The position numbers were made by a program, and so were the translations under genes. From Paludibacteraceae bacterium (GTDB taxonomy: Bacteria > Bacteroidota > Bacteroidia > Bacteroidales > Paludibacteraceae), in assembly GCA_024399495.1 (NCBI GenBank), contig JAKSNY010000001.1, forward strand, positions 186,001-250,000: DNA of 64,000 nt. The letters are read 5' to 3'. Numbering within the stretch: position 1 is the first letter of the stretch; each line of letters begins with the position of its first letter. The notes under the pieces were generated by a model, which saw only the letters and a list, made by a program, of their open reading frames with translations, was not told where the DNA came from and did no database searches. Positions 43,619 to 54,851 of this stretch are shown one piece after another.

Positions 43619-44095
43619 ATGAGAAAAGCGAAACCAAAGAAAAGGATCGTACTACCTGATCCTATTTTCGGCGAGGTTATGGTTACAAAGTTTGTAAACC
43701 ATCTGATGTATGACGGTAAGAAATCAACCGCATTCACTATTTTCTACGAGGCTCTTGACAACGTCAAGACCAAAATGCCGAATGAGACAAAAAGCGCACT
43801 CGAAATTTGGAAAAAAGCATTGGAGAACATCACCCCACAAGTAGAGGTGAAGTCACGCCGTATAGGTGGTGCCACATTCCAAGTGCCTACAGAAATACGC
43901 CCAGAGAGAAAAGAATCAATTTCTATGAAGAATATGATTATATTCTCTCGCAAAAGAGGTGGTAAGACGATGGCTGATAAACTTGCCGCAGAGATAGTTG
44001 ACGCATTTAATATGCAAGGTGCCGCATTTAAACGTAAAGAGGATATGCACCGTATGGCTGAGGCTAACCGTGCATTTGCCCATTTCCGTTTTTAA
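43619..44095 (+). CDS. rpsG: 30S ribosomal protein S7
   Basis: 158 aa. Starts [20 protein letters not shown], with [15 protein letters not shown] and [20 protein letters not shown] blocks. It nucleates folding of the 16S 3' major domain (head) and touches the E site. Followed 12 bp later by fusA. Confidence 0.98.
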   Translation: MRKAKPKKRIVLPDPIFGEVMVTKFVNHLMYDGKKSTAFTIFYEALDNVKTKMPNETKSALEIWKKALENITPQVEVKSRRIGGATFQVPTEIRPERKESISMKNMIIFSRKRGGKTMADKLAAEIVDAFNMQGAAFKRKEDMHRMAEANRAFAHFRF

Positions 44096-44107
44096 TTAGA
44101 ATTTAAG

Positions 44108-46225
44108 ATGGCTAAGAAAGACTTACATTTCACAAGAAATATTGGTATTATGGCCCACATTGATGCGGGCAAAACCACTACATCAGAGCGAATCCTATTC
44201 TACACAGGACTTACACATAAAATAGGAGAGGTTCATGATGGAGCCGCTACTATGGATTGGATGGAGCAGGAGCAGGAGCGTGGTATAACAATCACGTCCG
44301 CTGCCACCACCACATTCTGGAAATATAACGATGATCAATATAAGATAAACCTGATTGACACCCCGGGACACGTTGACTTTACCGTAGAGGTAGAGCGTTC
44401 ATTGCGTATCCTTGACGGTGCAGTTGCCGCATTCTGTGCAGTAGGTGGTGTAGAGCCACAGTCTGAGACAGTATGGCGTCAGGCAGACAAGTACAACGTT
44501 CCTCGTATTGGCTATGTTAACAAGATGGACCGTTCAGGTGCAGATTTCTTTGACGTAGTACGTCAGGTGCATGATGTTCTTGGTGCAAATCCTTGTCCTA
44601 TACAGATTCCTATAGGAGCAGAGGAGACATTCAAAGGTGTTGTTGACCTTGTAAAGATGAAAGCCATTGTTTGGCACGATGAGACAATGGGAGCTGAATA
44701 TGAGGTTGCCGAGATACCTGCAGAACTTCAGGCAGAGGCTGAGGAGTGGAGAGCAAAAATGCTTGAATCCGTAGCCGAGTTTGATGATGAACTTATGGAG
44801 AAATATTTTGATGACCCTTCAAAGATTACAGAGGAGGAAATCAAGAGAGCCATCCGTAAGGGAACACTTGCAATGAAGATATATCCGATGATATGTGGTT
44901 CTTCATTCAAGAATAAAGGTGTGCAGACAATGCTTGATGCCGTTTGTGCATACCTTCCTTCACCACTTGATACAGATGAGGTAGTAGGACACGATGTCCG
45001 TGACGCTGAGGTTAAGATAACACGTAAACCATCAGAAGAAGAGCCTACCTGTGCATTAGCATTCAAGATTGCAACAGACCCGTATGTAGGTCGTCTATGC
45101 TTCTTCCGTGTTTATTCAGGAAAGATAGACGCAGGTTCATACGTATTCAATACCCGTTCAGGTAAGAAAGAGCGTATCTCACGTATATTCCAAATGCACT
45201 CTAACAAGCAGAATCCAGTTGACTTTATCGCCGCCGGTGATATAGGTGCAGGCGTAGGATTCAAGGATATACGTACCGGTGATACACTTTGCGATGAGGA
45301 ACACCCAATGACTCTTGAGTCTATTGACTTCCCAGACCCTGTTATAGGTATCGCAGTTGAGCCTAAGACACAGAAAGACCTTGACAAGCTCAGCAACGGT
45401 CTTGCAAAACTTGCAGAGGAAGACCCTACATTTACTGTTAGGACAGATGAGCAGACCGGACAAACAATAATAAGCGGTATGGGTGAGCTTCACCTTGAGA
45501 TTATTATAGACCGTCTTCGTCGTGAGTTCAAGGTTGAATGCAACCAAGGTCGTCCACAAGTATCATATAAGGAGGCTATCAAGAACACAGTTGATTTGCG
45601 TGAGGTTTACAAGAAGCAATCAGGTGGTCGTGGTAAGTTTGCCGATATGATTCTTAAAGTGGGTCCGGCTGATGAGGGCTTTGAAGGTGACCTTCAGTTT
45701 ATAGATGAGGTTAAAGGAGGTAATATTCCTAAGGAGTTTATTCCTGCAATCCAAAAAGGATTCTTGGCTGCTATGCGTAACGGTGTGCTTGCCGGTTACC
45801 CTGTAGATAAGATGAAGGTTGTAGTTGTAGATGGCTCTTATCACCCTGTTGACTCAGACCAAATATCATTTGAAATTTGTGCTCAGATAGCGTTCAAGAA
45901 TGCTTGTGCTAAAGCAAAACCTGTGCTTCTTGAGCCTATTATGAAAATTGAGGTTGTAACACCTGAAGAAAATATGGGTGATGTTATAGGTGACCTTAAC
46001 AAACGTCGTGGACAGGTTGAAGGCATGGAGACAAGCCGTACAGGTGCACGAATTGTAAAGGCTAAAGTGCCACTTGCAGAGATGTTCGGTTATGTAACAG
46101 CATTGCGTACCATTACATCGGGTAGGGCAACATCATCAATGGAGTTCTCTCACTATGCAGAGGTTTCAACCTCTATTGCTAAAGCAGTTCTTGAAGAGGT
46201 TAAGGGACATACAGAATTATTGTAA
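44108..46225 (+). CDS. fusA: Elongation factor G
   Basis: 705 aa translocase GTPase. G1 is AHIDAGKTT, the switch region has [13 protein letters not shown]3 is DTPGHVDF and G4 is NKMD. Domain IV begins near 480 with QVSYKEAI, and the protein ends with domain V ([20 protein letters not shown]). Drives tRNA-mRNA translocation. All GTPase residues are present. Confidence 0.98.
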   Translation: MAKKDLHFTRNIGIMAHIDAGKTTTSERILFYTGLTHKIGEVHDGAATMDWMEQEQERGITITSAATTTFWKYNDDQYKINLIDTPGHVDFTVEVERSLRILDGAVAAFCAVGGVEPQSETVWRQADKYNVPRIGYVNKMDRSGADFFDVVRQVHDVLGANPCPIQIPIGAEETFKGVVDLVKMKAIVWHDETMGAEYEVAEIPAELQAEAEEWRAKMLESVAEFDDELMEKYFDDPSKITEEEIKRAIRKGTLAMKIYPMICGSSFKNKGVQTMLDAVCAYLPSPLDTDEVVGHDVRDAEVKITRKPSEEEPTCALAFKIATDPYVGRLCFFRVYSGKIDAGSYVFNTRSGKKERISRIFQMHSNKQNPVDFIAAGDIGAGVGFKDIRTGDTLCDEEHPMTLESIDFPDPVIGIAVEPKTQKDLDKLSNGLAKLAEEDPTFTVRTDEQTGQTIISGMGELHLEIIIDRLRREFKVECNQGRPQVSYKEAIKNTVDLREVYKKQSGGRGKFADMILKVGPADEGFEGDLQFIDEVKGGNIPKEFIPAIQKGFLAAMRNGVLAGYPVDKMKVVVVDGSYHPVDSDQISFEICAQIAFKNACAKAKPVLLEPIMKIEVVTPEENMGDVIGDLNKRRGQVEGMETSRTGARIVKAKVPLAEMFGYVTALRTITSGRATSSMEFSHYAEVSTSIAKAVLEEVKGHTELL

Positions 46226-46232
46226 AACAACA

Positions 46233-46262
46233 GGCGGTTTAGCAAATGATTCTTAAACCGCC
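46233..46262 (+). promoter_or_regulatory. Hairpin between fusA and rpsJ
   Basis: GGCGGTTTA (46233-46241) and TAAACCGCC (46254-46262) pair perfectly over 9 bp with a 12-nt loop. A run of A follows, not T, so it is not a standard terminator. It may act as a processing or attenuation site between str and S10 genes. Confidence 0.6.
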
Positions 46263-46280
46263 GTCAAATAAAAAATTAAA

Positions 46281-46586
46281 ATGAACCAAAAAATTAGAAT
46301 CAAATTGAAATCTTACGACTATAACTTGGTTGACAAGTCAGCCGAGAAAATCGTAAAAACGGTAAAGGCCACCGGAGCAGTAGTCAGCGGACCAATTCCA
46401 CTACCTACTCACAAGCGTCTGTTCACAGTAAACCGTTCCACTTTTGTTAACAAAAAGTCTCGTGAGCAATTCCAACTGTTCTCATACAAACGTCTTATAG
46501 ACATTTACAGCTCTACAGCAAAGACAGTTGACGCCCTAATGAAACTTGAGTTACCAAGTGGTGTAGGAGTTGAAATAAAAGTCTAA
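46281..46586 (+). CDS. rpsJ: 30S ribosomal protein S10
   Basis: 101 aa. [20 protein letters not shown] at the start, then [20 protein letters not shown], and the C-terminal [16 protein letters not shown]. Head protein of the 30S subunit, and NusE in transcription antitermination. First gene of the S10 block. Confidence 0.98.
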   Translation: MNQKIRIKLKSYDYNLVDKSAEKIVKTVKATGAVVSGPIPLPTHKRLFTVNRSTFVNKKSREQFQLFSYKRLIDIYSSTAKTVDALMKLELPSGVGVEIKV

Positions 46587-46608
46587 TAATTTAATAATAC
46601 ACTAAGAA

Positions 46609-47226
46609 ATGCCAGGATTAATAGGAAAAAAAATCGGAATGACTTCCGTTTTCAGTGCTGATGGAAAAAATGTTCCATGCACTGTTATCGAAGCTGGTCC
46701 TTGTGTTGTTACCCAAGTCAAGACTGCTGAAAAGGATGGTTATGAAGCTATCCAATTGGGTTTTGAAGACAAGAAAGAGAAAAATGTCACAAAACCTGAG
46801 GCTGGTTTGTTCAAGAAAATAGGTGCAACACCAAAGTACCACTTGGTTGAGTTCAAAGGCTTTGATTCATCAGTCAAGGCGAGTGATGTTATTACCGTTG
46901 ATTTGTTCTCAGACACAACATGGGTTGATGTTATAGGAACTTCAAAAGGTAAAGGTTTCCAAGGCGTTGTTAAGCGTCACGGATTTGGCGGTGTTGGTCA
47001 GATAACACACGGTCAGCATAACCGTCAGCGTAAACCGGGATCTATAGGTGCATGCTCTTACCCTGCAAAAGTATTCAAAGGAATGCGTATGGGTGGTCAG
47101 ATGGGCGATGCCAGAGTTACGGTTCAAAACTTAGAGATTTTAAAGATTATTCCGGAGAATAACCTTCTTCTTATAAAAGGTTCGGTTCCCGGTGCTAAAG
47201 GTTCAATTGTAATTGTAAACAAGTAA
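46609..47226 (+). CDS. rplC: 50S ribosomal protein L3
   Basis: 205 aa. [20 protein letters not shown] at the N-terminus and the [20 protein letters not shown] extension that reaches toward the peptidyl-transferase centre. Stop and rplD start share one base (TAATG). Confidence 0.98.
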   Translation: MPGLIGKKIGMTSVFSADGKNVPCTVIEAGPCVVTQVKTAEKDGYEAIQLGFEDKKEKNVTKPEAGLFKKIGATPKYHLVEFKGFDSSVKASDVITVDLFSDTTWVDVIGTSKGKGFQGVVKRHGFGGVGQITHGQHNRQRKPGSIGACSYPAKVFKGMRMGGQMGDARVTVQNLEILKIIPENNLLLIKGSVPGAKGSIVIVNK

Positions 47227-47855
47227 TGGAACTCAGTATATTAAACATACAGGGAAAAGAGACCGGTAGAAAGATTTCATTAGATGAATCTATCTTCGGC
47301 ATTGAGCCAAACGACCATGCTATTTACCTTGATGTAAAGCAGTATTTGGCCAACAAACGCCAGGGAACAGCTAAATCTAAGGAGAGAAGCGAGGTTTCCG
47401 GCAGTACTCGCAAATTGGGTCGTCAGAAAGGTGGCGGCGGAGCACGTCCTGGTGATATTAACTCACCAGTCCGCGTAGGCGGTGGTCGCGTGTTTGGTCC
47501 GACTCCACGTGACTATAGTTTCAAATTGAATAAGAAACTCAAACAACTAGCACGTAAATCCGCTTTGTCGTACAAGGTTAAAGAAAACGCACTTGTTGTA
47601 GTTGAGGATTTCTCATTTGAAGCTCCTAAGACAAAAGAGTATATAGCAATGTTAAATGCTATCAAGGCTAACGACAAGAAATCGCTTTTGGTTCTTGCTG
47701 AGCCTAATAATAATGTATTTTTATCAGCACGTAATCTTGAAAAGGCTGATGTAACTCTGTCCACAGAGCTCAATACTTACAAGATTTTAGATGCCAAATG
47801 TCTGATTGTTACAGAGAAGGCACTTGAGGGCATTGCTGCAACTTTTAACGCATAA
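47226..47855 (+). CDS. rplD: 50S ribosomal protein L4
   Basis: 209 aa. [20 protein letters not shown] belongs to the loop lining the exit tunnel; the conserved [15 protein letters not shown] follows. Starts on the last base of the L3 stop codon. Its own stop forms part of a strong Shine-Dalgarno sequence for rplW. Confidence 0.98.
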   Translation: MELSILNIQGKETGRKISLDESIFGIEPNDHAIYLDVKQYLANKRQGTAKSKERSEVSGSTRKLGRQKGGGGARPGDINSPVRVGGGRVFGPTPRDYSFKLNKKLKQLARKSALSYKVKENALVVVEDFSFEAPKTKEYIAMLNAIKANDKKSLLVLAEPNNNVFLSARNLEKADVTLSTELNTYKILDAKCLIVTEKALEGIAATFNA

Positions 47856-47861
47856 GGAGGT
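47854..47861 (+). promoter_or_regulatory. Strong Shine-Dalgarno for rplW
   Basis: AAGGAGGT ends 6 nt before the ATG at 47868, a perfect anti-SD match made of the end of rplD and its spacer. Most genes in this window have AT-rich leaders with no such site, as is usual in Bacteroidota. Confidence 0.75.
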
Positions 47862-47867
47862 AATACA

Positions 47868-48158
47868 ATGGGAATTATAATCAAACCTATAGTTACAGAA
47901 AAGGCTACAAGCATTACAGATAAGCTTGGCAAATATGCTTTTAAGGTTGTAAAAGACGCCGATAAAGAGCAAATCAAGGCTGCTGTAGAGAAAACATACA
48001 ATGTTAAGGTTGTAAGTGTTAATACAGCGGTTGTAAAAGGTAAAGTGAAAAGTCGTTACACAAAAACAGGTCTTATAAAAGGTTCAACATCTGACTATAA
48101 GAAAGCGGTGGTAACACTTAAACAGGGAGATACAATAGATTTTTATAGCAATATTTAA
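47868..48158 (+). CDS. rplW: 50S ribosomal protein L23
   Basis: 96 aa. IIIKPIVTEKATSITDK and the YAFKVVKDADKEQIKAAVEK helix, then VVSVNTAVVKGK. Sits at the tunnel exit and docks trigger factor and SRP. It has a perfect Shine-Dalgarno upstream. Confidence 0.98.
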   Translation: MGIIIKPIVTEKATSITDKLGKYAFKVVKDADKEQIKAAVEKTYNVKVVSVNTAVVKGKVKSRYTKTGLIKGSTSDYKKAVVTLKQGDTIDFYSNI

Positions 48159-48167
48159 TAGTTAGAA

Positions 48168-48992
48168 ATGGCTGTACGTAAATTCAACCCCACAACACCG
48201 GGGCAGAGACACAAAGTTATTGGAGCCTTCGAGACAATTACCGCACAGGTTCCAGAAAAGTCTCTTGTAATTGGAAAATCTCAAACCGGAGGTCGTAACA
48301 ACACTGGTAAGATGACCATGCGCTACATTGGTGGCGGACACAAGAGAAAGTATAGAGTAATTGACTTCAAACGTAACAAGGATGGAATTCCTGCAACAGT
48401 AAAGACAATTGAGTACGATCCTAACCGTTCCGCTCGTATTGCACTTTTGTTCTATGCAGATGGCGAAAAACGTTACATTCTTGCTCCTAACGGTTTGGAG
48501 GTAGGTCAGGTGCTTCTTTCAGGAGAGAATGCCGCACCTGAAATTGGTAATGCACTTCCTTTGCAGAATATCCCTCTGGGTACTGTAATTCACAACATAG
48601 AGTTACGTCCCGGTCAGGGGGCCACTTTGGTTCGTTCTGCAGGAACGTTCGCACAACTTGCTTCACGTGAGGGTAAGTACGCAATCATTAAATTGCCTTC
48701 AGGCGAGATGCGTATGGTACTTTGTGAGTGTAAGGCTACAGTAGGTGTAGTTGGTAATTCAGACCACGCTCTTGAGCAATCAGGTAAGGCTGGACGTTCA
48801 CGCTGGTTGGGTCGCCGTCCACATAACCGTGGTGTCGTAATGAACCCAGTTGATCACCCGATGGGTGGTGGTGAAGGTCGTGCTTCAGGTGGTCACCCAA
48901 GATCACGCAAGGGCTTGCTTGCTAAGGGTTATAAGACACGTACACCAAAGAAGGCCTCAAATAAATATATAATCGAGAGAAGAACTAAGTAG
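48168..48992 (+). CDS. rplB: 50S ribosomal protein L2
   Basis: 274 aa. Oligonucleotide-binding fold with [20 protein letters not shown]; the [20 protein letters not shown] motif holds the conserved His near the peptidyl-transferase centre. Required for subunit association. Confidence 0.98.
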   Translation: MAVRKFNPTTPGQRHKVIGAFETITAQVPEKSLVIGKSQTGGRNNTGKMTMRYIGGGHKRKYRVIDFKRNKDGIPATVKTIEYDPNRSARIALLFYADGEKRYILAPNGLEVGQVLLSGENAAPEIGNALPLQNIPLGTVIHNIELRPGQGATLVRSAGTFAQLASREGKYAIIKLPSGEMRMVLCECKATVGVVGNSDHALEQSGKAGRSRWLGRRPHNRGVVMNPVDHPMGGGEGRASGGHPRSRKGLLAKGYKTRTPKKASNKYIIERRTK

Positions 48993-49016
48993 TAACCTGA
49001 ATTAACAAGAAAAATT

Positions 49017-49280
49017 ATGAGTCGTTCATTAAAAAAAGGTCCATATATAGAGGTGAAACTTGAGAAAAGAATCATCGCTATGAATGAGGCTAATAAAAAA
49101 TCCGCAATTAAAACGTGGTCCAGGGCTTCTATGATCTCTCCGGATTTTGTAGGCCATACAATTAACGTACATAACGGAAATAAATTCATACCTGTGTATA
49201 TCACAGAAAATATGGTTGGTCACAAGTTGGGAGAGTTTGCTCCAACCCGTACCTTTAGAGGCCATAGTGGTAATAGATAA
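49017..49280 (+). CDS. rpsS: 30S ribosomal protein S19
   Basis: 87 aa. [19 protein letters not shown] and the C-terminal [18 protein letters not shown]. Head protein that partners S13. Confidence 0.98.
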   Translation: MSRSLKKGPYIEVKLEKRIIAMNEANKKSAIKTWSRASMISPDFVGHTINVHNGNKFIPVYITENMVGHKLGEFAPTRTFRGHSGNR

Positions 49281-49296
49281 TAAAAAATTATAAGAT

Positions 49297-49701
49297 ATGG
49301 GTGTTAGAAAAAGAAACTCGGCAAATAGCAGTAAGGAGGCTAAAAAGGCTCTTTACTATGCGAAGCTCAACGATGTTCCGACATCTCCACGTAAAATGCG
49401 TCTGCTTGCAGATATGATACGTGGCGTTGAGGTACAAAAAGCCCTAGGTATGTTGAAATTCTCCAAGAAGGAAGCCTCTGCAAAAATGGAGAAACTGCTT
49501 CTTTCAGCAATTAACAATTGGGAGCAGAAGACAAACCAGAAGGCTGAAGATGGTAATTTGGTAGTAAGTGCCGTTTATGTTGACGGTGGCAGAACCTTAA
49601 AGAGACTGCGTCCGGCTCCACAAGGTCGTGGATACAGAATCCGTAAGCGTTCCAATCATATAACCATTTGTGTTGACAGTATTAATAATAATGATAAATA
49701 A
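49297..49701 (+). CDS. rplV: 50S ribosomal protein L22
   Basis: 134 aa. [20 protein letters not shown] and the hairpin region [20 protein letters not shown] that reaches the exit tunnel. Ends in an Asn/Asp-rich tail. Confidence 0.98.
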   Translation: MGVRKRNSANSSKEAKKALYYAKLNDVPTSPRKMRLLADMIRGVEVQKALGMLKFSKKEASAKMEKLLLSAINNWEQKTNQKAEDGNLVVSAVYVDGGRTLKRLRPAPQGRGYRIRKRSNHITICVDSINNNDK

Positions 49702-49709
49702 TTGTTGGT

Positions 49710-50456
49710 ATGGGACAGAAAGTTAATCCGATAAGCAATCGTCTTGGAATCATCAAAGGCTGGGACTCCAATTGGATAGGAGACAAAAAAAGAAGCAAAA
49801 ACTATGGTGATACCATTTTAGAAGACTACAAATTGAGAAAATATTTGGATACACGTCTTGCTAAAGCCAGCATCTCACGTATCATTATTGAGCGTACTCT
49901 AAAACTTGTTACAATAACCGTTTGCACAGCCAAGCCAGGTATGATCATAGGCAAGGGTGGCGAAGAGGTTGACAAGCTTAAAGAGGAATTGAAGAAAATT
50001 ACGGACAAGGAGATTCAAATCAATATCTTTGAGGTAAAAAAACCAGAACTTGACGCTGTTATAGTGGCAAGCACAATAGCCCGTCAGGTTGAAGGTAAAA
50101 TTGCTTACCGTAGGGCAGTTAAAACCGCCATTGCTTCTACAATGCGTGTTGGTGCCGAAGGTATTAAGGTACAGGTTGCAGGTCGTCTGAATGGTGCTGA
50201 AATGGCTCGTTCAGAGATGTACAAAGAGGGCCGTACACCCCTGCATACATTCCGTGCCGATATCGACTATGCACACTGCGAGGCTTTGACCAAGGTGGGT
50301 ATCATTGGTATTAAGGTTTGGATTTGCCGTGGTGAAATCTACGGTAAGAAGGATTTGACACCTCAATTCGCATCTTCAAAAGACAATGCCCGTATGCAGG
50401 GTGGTTCAAGAGGAGATGGCAAAGGTAAGGGTGGATTCCGTAGAAAGAAAAAATAA
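49710..50456 (+). CDS. rpsC: 30S ribosomal protein S3
   Basis: 248 aa. KH domain with the GXXG loop in [19 protein letters not shown], then the C-terminal domain with [21 protein letters not shown] Gly/Lys-rich tail ([14 protein letters not shown]) ends it. Lines the mRNA entry channel. Confidence 0.98.
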   Translation: MGQKVNPISNRLGIIKGWDSNWIGDKKRSKNYGDTILEDYKLRKYLDTRLAKASISRIIIERTLKLVTITVCTAKPGMIIGKGGEEVDKLKEELKKITDKEIQINIFEVKKPELDAVIVASTIARQVEGKIAYRRAVKTAIASTMRVGAEGIKVQVAGRLNGAEMARSEMYKEGRTPLHTFRADIDYAHCEALTKVGIIGIKVWICRGEIYGKKDLTPQFASSKDNARMQGGSRGDGKGKGGFRRKKK

Positions 50457-50486
50457 TATTGTCTAATCAAGTTTATTCTAAGAATT

Positions 50487-50921
50487 ATGTTACAACCTAA
50501 GAAAACTAAGTTCCGCAGACAGCAAAAATGTCCTTCAAAAGGCGTTGCCCAGCGTGGTAATCAACTTGCCTTCGGTTCTTTCGGAATAAAAGCATTGCAG
50601 ACTAAATGGATAACAGGTCGTCAGATAGAGGCTGCCCGTGTTGCCATTACACGTTATATGCAACGTCAAGGTCAGGTTTGGGTACGTATATTCCCAGACA
50701 AGGCCATAACAAGAAAACCTGCTGACACCCGTCAAGGTAAAGGTAAAGGTAATCCAGAAGGATTTGTAGCACCTGTAACTCCAGGCAGAATGTTGTTTGA
50801 GGTTGGCGGTGTTCCATTTGAGATGGCCAAAGAGGCTCTTCGCCTTGGTGCACAAAAATTGCCTATTACAACTAAGTTTGTAATAAGCAATAGTTATGAT
50901 TTTGAAAACGATAAAGATTAA
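50487..50921 (+). CDS. rplP: 50S ribosomal protein L16
   Basis: 144 aa. [20 protein letters not shown] start, then [20 protein letters not shown] and [20 protein letters not shown]. The conserved arginine loop lies near the A-site tRNA elbow. Confidence 0.98.
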   Translation: MLQPKKTKFRRQQKCPSKGVAQRGNQLAFGSFGIKALQTKWITGRQIEAARVAITRYMQRQGQVWVRIFPDKAITRKPADTRQGKGKGNPEGFVAPVTPGRMLFEVGGVPFEMAKEALRLGAQKLPITTKFVISNSYDFENDKD

Positions 50922-50935
50922 TCATCAGAAGTAGT

Positions 50936-51136
50936 ATGAAAACAAAGGAAATCAAAGAATTGTCTGACAAGGAGCTTGTCGAGAGAATTGCGGCAGAAAA
51001 GGCAAATCTGTCAAAGATGAAATTGAATCACGCTATTTCACCACTTGATAATCCGTGTCAAATTCGTGAAGGCAGAAAAACAGTGGCACGTCTTATGACA
51101 GAGGCTACCAAAAGGGAAATAAACAATAAAAAATAA
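50936..51136 (+). CDS. rpmC: 50S ribosomal protein L29
   Basis: 66 aa, all-helical. [20 protein letters not shown] and the [20 protein letters not shown] second helix. Near the tunnel exit beside L23. Confidence 0.97.
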   Translation: MKTKEIKELSDKELVERIAAEKANLSKMKLNHAISPLDNPCQIREGRKTVARLMTEATKREINNKK

Positions 51137-51143
51137 GAGCCGT

Positions 51144-51395
51144 ATGAGAAATTTAAGAAAAGAAAGACAAGGCGTTGTGTCTAGCGATAAGATGGATAAG
51201 ACCGTTACTGTTTCCATTGAGTGGAAAGAGAAACATCCTATCTATGGCAAATTCGTAGGCAAGACTAAGAAATATCATGCCCACGATGAAAAGAATGAGT
51301 GTCATATCGGTGATACTGTGAGAATTATGGAAACTCGTCCTTTGAGTAAATCAAAAAGATGGAGAGTAGTTGAAATAGTTGAAAAAGCTAAATAA
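51144..51395 (+). CDS. rpsQ: 30S ribosomal protein S17
   Basis: 83 aa OB fold. [20 protein letters not shown] and the [20 protein letters not shown] region are diagnostic. Primary 16S binder in the 5' domain. Confidence 0.98.
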   Translation: MRNLRKERQGVVSSDKMDKTVTVSIEWKEKHPIYGKFVGKTKKYHAHDEKNECHIGDTVRIMETRPLSKSKRWRVVEIVEKAK

Positions 51396-51397
51396 TT

Positions 51398-51763
51398 ATG
51401 ATACAGCAAGAATCAAGATTAACAGTAGCCGATAACAGTGGAGCTAAAGAAGTTCTCTGTATCCGTGTGCTTGGCGGTACTGGCAAAAGGTACGCCACAG
51501 TAGGAGATATAATTGTAGTAGCAGTTAAATCCGTAATCCCTTCAAGTGATATGAAGAAGGGTGCTGTTTCAAAGGCTGTGATTGTACGTACAAAGAAGGA
51601 GTTGAGAAGAGCCGATGGCTCTTACATCCGTTTTGACGACAATGCTTGCGTCCTTTTAACAGGTGCGGGTGAAATGAGAGGCAGTCGTATATTTGGTCCA
51701 GTTGCCCGTGAGTTACGTGCATCTAACATGAAGATTGTTTCATTGGCACCTGAAGTGCTTTAA
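51398..51763 (+). CDS. rplN: 50S ribosomal protein L14
   Basis: 121 aa. [40 protein letters not shown] and [20 protein letters not shown]. Forms an intersubunit bridge and binds the ribosome silencing factor. The gene after it starts 20 bp after the stop. Confidence 0.98.
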   Translation: MIQQESRLTVADNSGAKEVLCIRVLGGTGKRYATVGDIIVVAVKSVIPSSDMKKGAVSKAVIVRTKKELRRADGSYIRFDDNACVLLTGAGEMRGSRIFGPVARELRASNMKIVSLAPEVL

Positions 51764-51782
51764 TTTAGTAAATTATTTAAAA

Positions 51783-52097
51783 ATGAGCAAATTACACATA
51801 AAGAAGGGTGATACCGTTTACATCAACGCTGGTGATGATAAAGGTAAGACCGGTCGTGTTCTATCTGTAGATGTCGATAAGAAACGTGCTATAGTAGAAG
51901 GCGCCAATATGGTATCAAAGCATACCAAACCCAATGCAAAAAGTCCACAAGGTGGCATCGTGAAAAAAGAGGCTCCTATCCAAATCTCTAACCTTAACCT
52001 TTTGGCTAAGGACGGCAAACCAACTCGTATAGGTCGTAAAGAGGTGGATGGCAAGTTAGTACGTTACTCTAAAAGAACAGGGGAGGAATTTAAATAA
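51783..52097 (+). CDS. rplX: 50S ribosomal protein L24
   Basis: 104 aa from ATG 51783 ([20 protein letters not shown]). A longer reading from 51735 would start inside rplN and is rejected. KOW motif in [20 protein letters not shown]. Early assembly protein near the tunnel exit. Stop and rplE start share one base. Confidence 0.97.
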   Translation: MSKLHIKKGDTVYINAGDDKGKTGRVLSVDVDKKRAIVEGANMVSKHTKPNAKSPQGGIVKKEAPIQISNLNLLAKDGKPTRIGRKEVDGKLVRYSKRTGEEFK

Positions 52098-52639
52098 TGA
52101 ATACCGCTAGTTATAAATCAGACTATAAGGAGCGTATAGCACCTGCATTGAAGAAGCAGTTCGGTTATAAATCCGCTATGCAGATTCCTGTTTTGGAGAA
52201 GATTGTCCTCAACCAAGGTTTGGGTGACGCAGTGGCAGACAAGAAGATTATTGAGGTGGCAGTTAATGAAATGACTGCAATTTCTGGTCAGAAGGCCATA
52301 GCCACATACTCTAAAAAAGACATTTCTAACTTTAAGTTACGTAAAAAAATGCCTATTGGCGTTTGTGTCACACTACGTAGAGACAGAATGTATGAGTTCC
52401 TTGAGAAACTTGTGCGTGTCGCTCTTCCTCGTATCCGTGACTTTAAAGGTATCAACAGTAAGCTTGACGGAAGAGGAAACTACACTCTTGGTATTCAGGA
52501 GCAGATTATTTTTCCGGAAATCAATATTGATACAGTTACAAAACTATCAGGTATGAACATTACTTTTGTAACTTCTGCCAAGACAGATGAAGAAGCCTTT
52601 GCACTTCTTAAAGAATTTGGTTTACCATTTAAAAAATAA
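52097..52639 (+). CDS. rplE: 50S ribosomal protein L5
   Basis: 180 aa. [37 protein letters not shown], and the C-terminal [20 protein letters not shown]. Binds 5S rRNA with L18. Confidence 0.98.
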   Translation: MNTASYKSDYKERIAPALKKQFGYKSAMQIPVLEKIVLNQGLGDAVADKKIIEVAVNEMTAISGQKAIATYSKKDISNFKLRKKMPIGVCVTLRRDRMYEFLEKLVRVALPRIRDFKGINSKLDGRGNYTLGIQEQIIFPEINIDTVTKLSGMNITFVTSAKTDEEAFALLKEFGLPFKK

Positions 52640-52645
52640 GAGATT

Positions 52646-52915
52646 ATGGCAAAAGAGTCAATGAAAGCCCGTGAGGTTAAGAGAGCCAAGATGGTTGAGA
52701 AATATGCCGCTAAAAGAGCACAATACAAGGCGGAAGGTAACTATGAGGCATTGCAAAGCATACCACGTAACGCGTCTCCAGTAAGATTGCATAACCGTTG
52801 TAAGCTTACAGGTCGTCCGAAAGGTTACATCCGTATGTTCGGCATTTCCCGTATCCAGTTCCGTGAGATGGCTTCAAAAGGTCTTATCCCAGGTGTTAAG
52901 AAGGCAAGTTGGTAA
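52646..52915 (+). CDS. rpsN: 30S ribosomal protein S14, zinc-free form
   Basis: 89 aa. KCxxC zinc residues are absent. The conserved block is [20 protein letters not shown] and [20 protein letters not shown]. The length matches the zinc-independent bacterial type with an N-terminal extension. Confidence 0.97.
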   Translation: MAKESMKAREVKRAKMVEKYAAKRAQYKAEGNYEALQSIPRNASPVRLHNRCKLTGRPKGYIRMFGISRIQFREMASKGLIPGVKKASW

Positions 52916-52947
52916 AAACTTGAATAAGTGTTAAGTAATAAATATTG

Positions 52948-52962
52948 TCCGGGCAGTCCGGA
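52948..52962 (+). promoter_or_regulatory. Small hairpin between rpsN and rpsH
   Basis: TCCGG/CCGGA pair with a GCAGT loop in a 68-bp AT-rich spacer, longer than neighbouring spacers. It may mark an RNA processing or protein-binding site. Weak evidence. Confidence 0.3.
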
Positions 52963-52983
52963 TTAATTTAAAATTTAAAAAAA

Positions 52984-53373
52984 ATGACAGATCCTATTGC
53001 AGATTATTTGACGCGATTGCGTAATGCAATCAGTGCAGGCCACAGAGTGGTTGAGGTGCCGGCGTCTAATCTAAAGAAAGAACTTACAAGAATCTTGTTT
53101 GAGCAAGGGTTCATTCTGAACTACAAGTTTGAGCAGGACGGTCCTCAAGGTACAATTAAGATAGCCTTGAAGTATGTAAACAAAGTGAACGCAATTAAGG
53201 CTTTGGGGCGTATTTCCACCCCAGGTTTGCGTAAGTACTCAAGTCATAAAGACCTTCCACGTGTCTTGAATGGTTTGGGTATTGCTATTATTTCCACCTC
53301 TAAAGGTGTAATGACCGATAAGGAGGCCCGCGAACAAAATGTTGGCGGTGAAGTTTTGTGTTACGTTTATTAA
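52984..53373 (+). CDS. rpsH: 30S ribosomal protein S8
   Basis: 129 aa. [20 protein letters not shown] and the C-terminal [20 protein letters not shown]. Binds the central domain of 16S rRNA. Confidence 0.98.
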   Translation: MTDPIADYLTRLRNAISAGHRVVEVPASNLKKELTRILFEQGFILNYKFEQDGPQGTIKIALKYVNKVNAIKALGRISTPGLRKYSSHKDLPRVLNGLGIAIISTSKGVMTDKEAREQNVGGEVLCYVY

Positions 53374-53374
53374 T

Positions 53375-53379
53375 GGAGG
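53375..53379 (+). promoter_or_regulatory. Shine-Dalgarno-like site for rplF
   Basis: GGAGG (within TGGAGGGGA) lies 9 nt before the ATG at 53389. With the rplW site, one of the two strong purine-rich sites seen in the ribosomal block. Confidence 0.55.
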
Positions 53380-53388
53380 GGAAATATT

Positions 53389-53943
53389 ATGTCTAGAATT
53401 GGAAAATTACCTATTGATATGCCTAAGGGCGTTACTGTTACAGTAAACGGTAACGAAATTACGGTTAAAGGTCCTAAAGGAGAGTTGAAACAGACATTTG
53501 ATCCTGCTATCTCAATTGAGGTTAAAGAGAATCAAATTGTTGTCAGCCGTCCTAATGATGAGAAAGAGAATCGTGCAAAACATGGTTTATACCGTGCTTT
53601 GGTTCACAATATGGTTGTTGGTGTGTCTGAAGGTTACAAAAAGACTCTTGAACTTGTAGGTGTGGGTTTCCGTGCCGCAAACAATGGTCAGGTTTTGGAA
53701 CTGTCACTTGGTTACACTCACAATATATTTGTAAAATTGGCTCCTGAAATAAAGGTGGAGACAAAGAGTGAGAGAAATATGAATCCGCTTGTAATGCTTG
53801 AGTCTTGCGACAAGCAGCTTCTTGGTCAGGTTTGTGCCAAGTTGCGTTCATTCCGTAAACCTGAACCGTATAAGGGTAAGGGCGTTAAGTTTGAGGGTGA
53901 GCAGATTCGTAGAAAGGCCGGAAAATCGGCAGGTGCTAAATAA
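53389..53943 (+). CDS. rplF: 50S ribosomal protein L6
   Basis: 184 aa. MSRIGKLPIDMPKGVTVTVN, LELVGVGFRAANNGQVLELS and the C-terminal PEPYKGKGVKFEGEQIRRKA. Two tandem related domains, near the sarcin-ricin loop. Confidence 0.98.
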   Translation: MSRIGKLPIDMPKGVTVTVNGNEITVKGPKGELKQTFDPAISIEVKENQIVVSRPNDEKENRAKHGLYRALVHNMVVGVSEGYKKTLELVGVGFRAANNGQVLELSLGYTHNIFVKLAPEIKVETKSERNMNPLVMLESCDKQLLGQVCAKLRSFRKPEPYKGKGVKFEGEQIRRKAGKSAGAK

Positions 53944-53959
53944 TTAAAATGATAATGCT

Positions 53960-54316
53960 ATGATAGATAAAACAGCTAGAAGATTGAAGATTAAAGCAGG
54001 TGTTCGCAGCAAAGTCAAAGGCACCTCTTCAAGACCTCGTTTATCAGTTTTTAGAAGCAATAGTCAGATATATGCCCAACTGATAGATGATACTGCTAAA
54101 GAAGGTAATGGTACAACTATTGTATCAGAATCATCTGAGTCAATAAAAGATAAGATGACCAAGACTGAGAAATCAGCCAAGGTTGGTGAATCAATTGCAA
54201 AGAAGGCTATTGCAGCCGGTATTGATACTGTAGTGTTTGACCGTAATGGTTACATTTACCACGGTAGAGTAAAAGAGTTGGCTGAAGCCGCTCGTAAAGC
54301 AGGACTTAAATTTTAA
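53960..54316 (+). CDS. rplR: 50S ribosomal protein L18
   Basis: 118 aa. [20 protein letters not shown] and [20 protein letters not shown], ending AARKAGLKF. 5S rRNA binder. Confidence 0.98.
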   Translation: MIDKTARRLKIKAGVRSKVKGTSSRPRLSVFRSNSQIYAQLIDDTAKEGNGTTIVSESSESIKDKMTKTEKSAKVGESIAKKAIAAGIDTVVFDRNGYIYHGRVKELAEAARKAGLKF

Positions 54317-54321
54317 GCGTT

Positions 54322-54843
54322 ATGGCAGAAAAGAATAATTCAGTAAGATTGGCAAACGACAGTGAGCTAAAAGATAGATTGGTAGCAATCAATCGTGTTA
54401 CTAAGGTAACTAAGGGTGGTAGAACCTTTACTTTTGCAGCCATTGTTGTAGTAGGCAATGAAGATGGAGTAATTGGCTATGGCCTAGGTAAAGCAGGTGA
54501 GGTTACAACTGCCATACAAAAGGGAGTTGATGCCGCTAAGAAGAACTTGGTAAAGGTTCCTGTTCTTAAAGGTACAATTCCTCATGAGCAAGTCGCTAAA
54601 TTCAGAGGCGCTGAGGTTTTCTTGAAACCAGCTACAACCGGTACTGGAGTAAAGGCAGGTGGTGCTATGCGTGCCGTGCTTGAAAGCGTAGGTATTACAG
54701 ACGTGCTTGCTAAATCTAAGGGTTCATCTAACCCACATAACCTTGTTAAGGCAACTATACTTGCCCTTTCAGAGATGAGAGATGCTTATACAGTAGCCAA
54801 GAACAGAGGTGTTTCAATGGAAAAAGTGTTCACCGGTAAATAA
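54322..54843 (+). CDS. rpsE: 30S ribosomal protein S5
   Basis: 173 aa. Double-stranded RNA-binding fold ([20 protein letters not shown]) and the [20 protein letters not shown] block. At the mRNA entry; affects decoding accuracy. Confidence 0.98.
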   Translation: MAEKNNSVRLANDSELKDRLVAINRVTKVTKGGRTFTFAAIVVVGNEDGVIGYGLGKAGEVTTAIQKGVDAAKKNLVKVPVLKGTIPHEQVAKFRGAEVFLKPATTGTGVKAGGAMRAVLESVGITDVLAKSKGSSNPHNLVKATILALSEMRDAYTVAKNRGVSMEKVFTGK

Positions 54844-54851
54844 TTTGAATT

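Noticed and set aside
51735-51782. Extended start for L24
   Set aside because: It would overlap rplN and add residues absent from L24; ATG 51783 gives the conserved [10 protein letters not shown] start.
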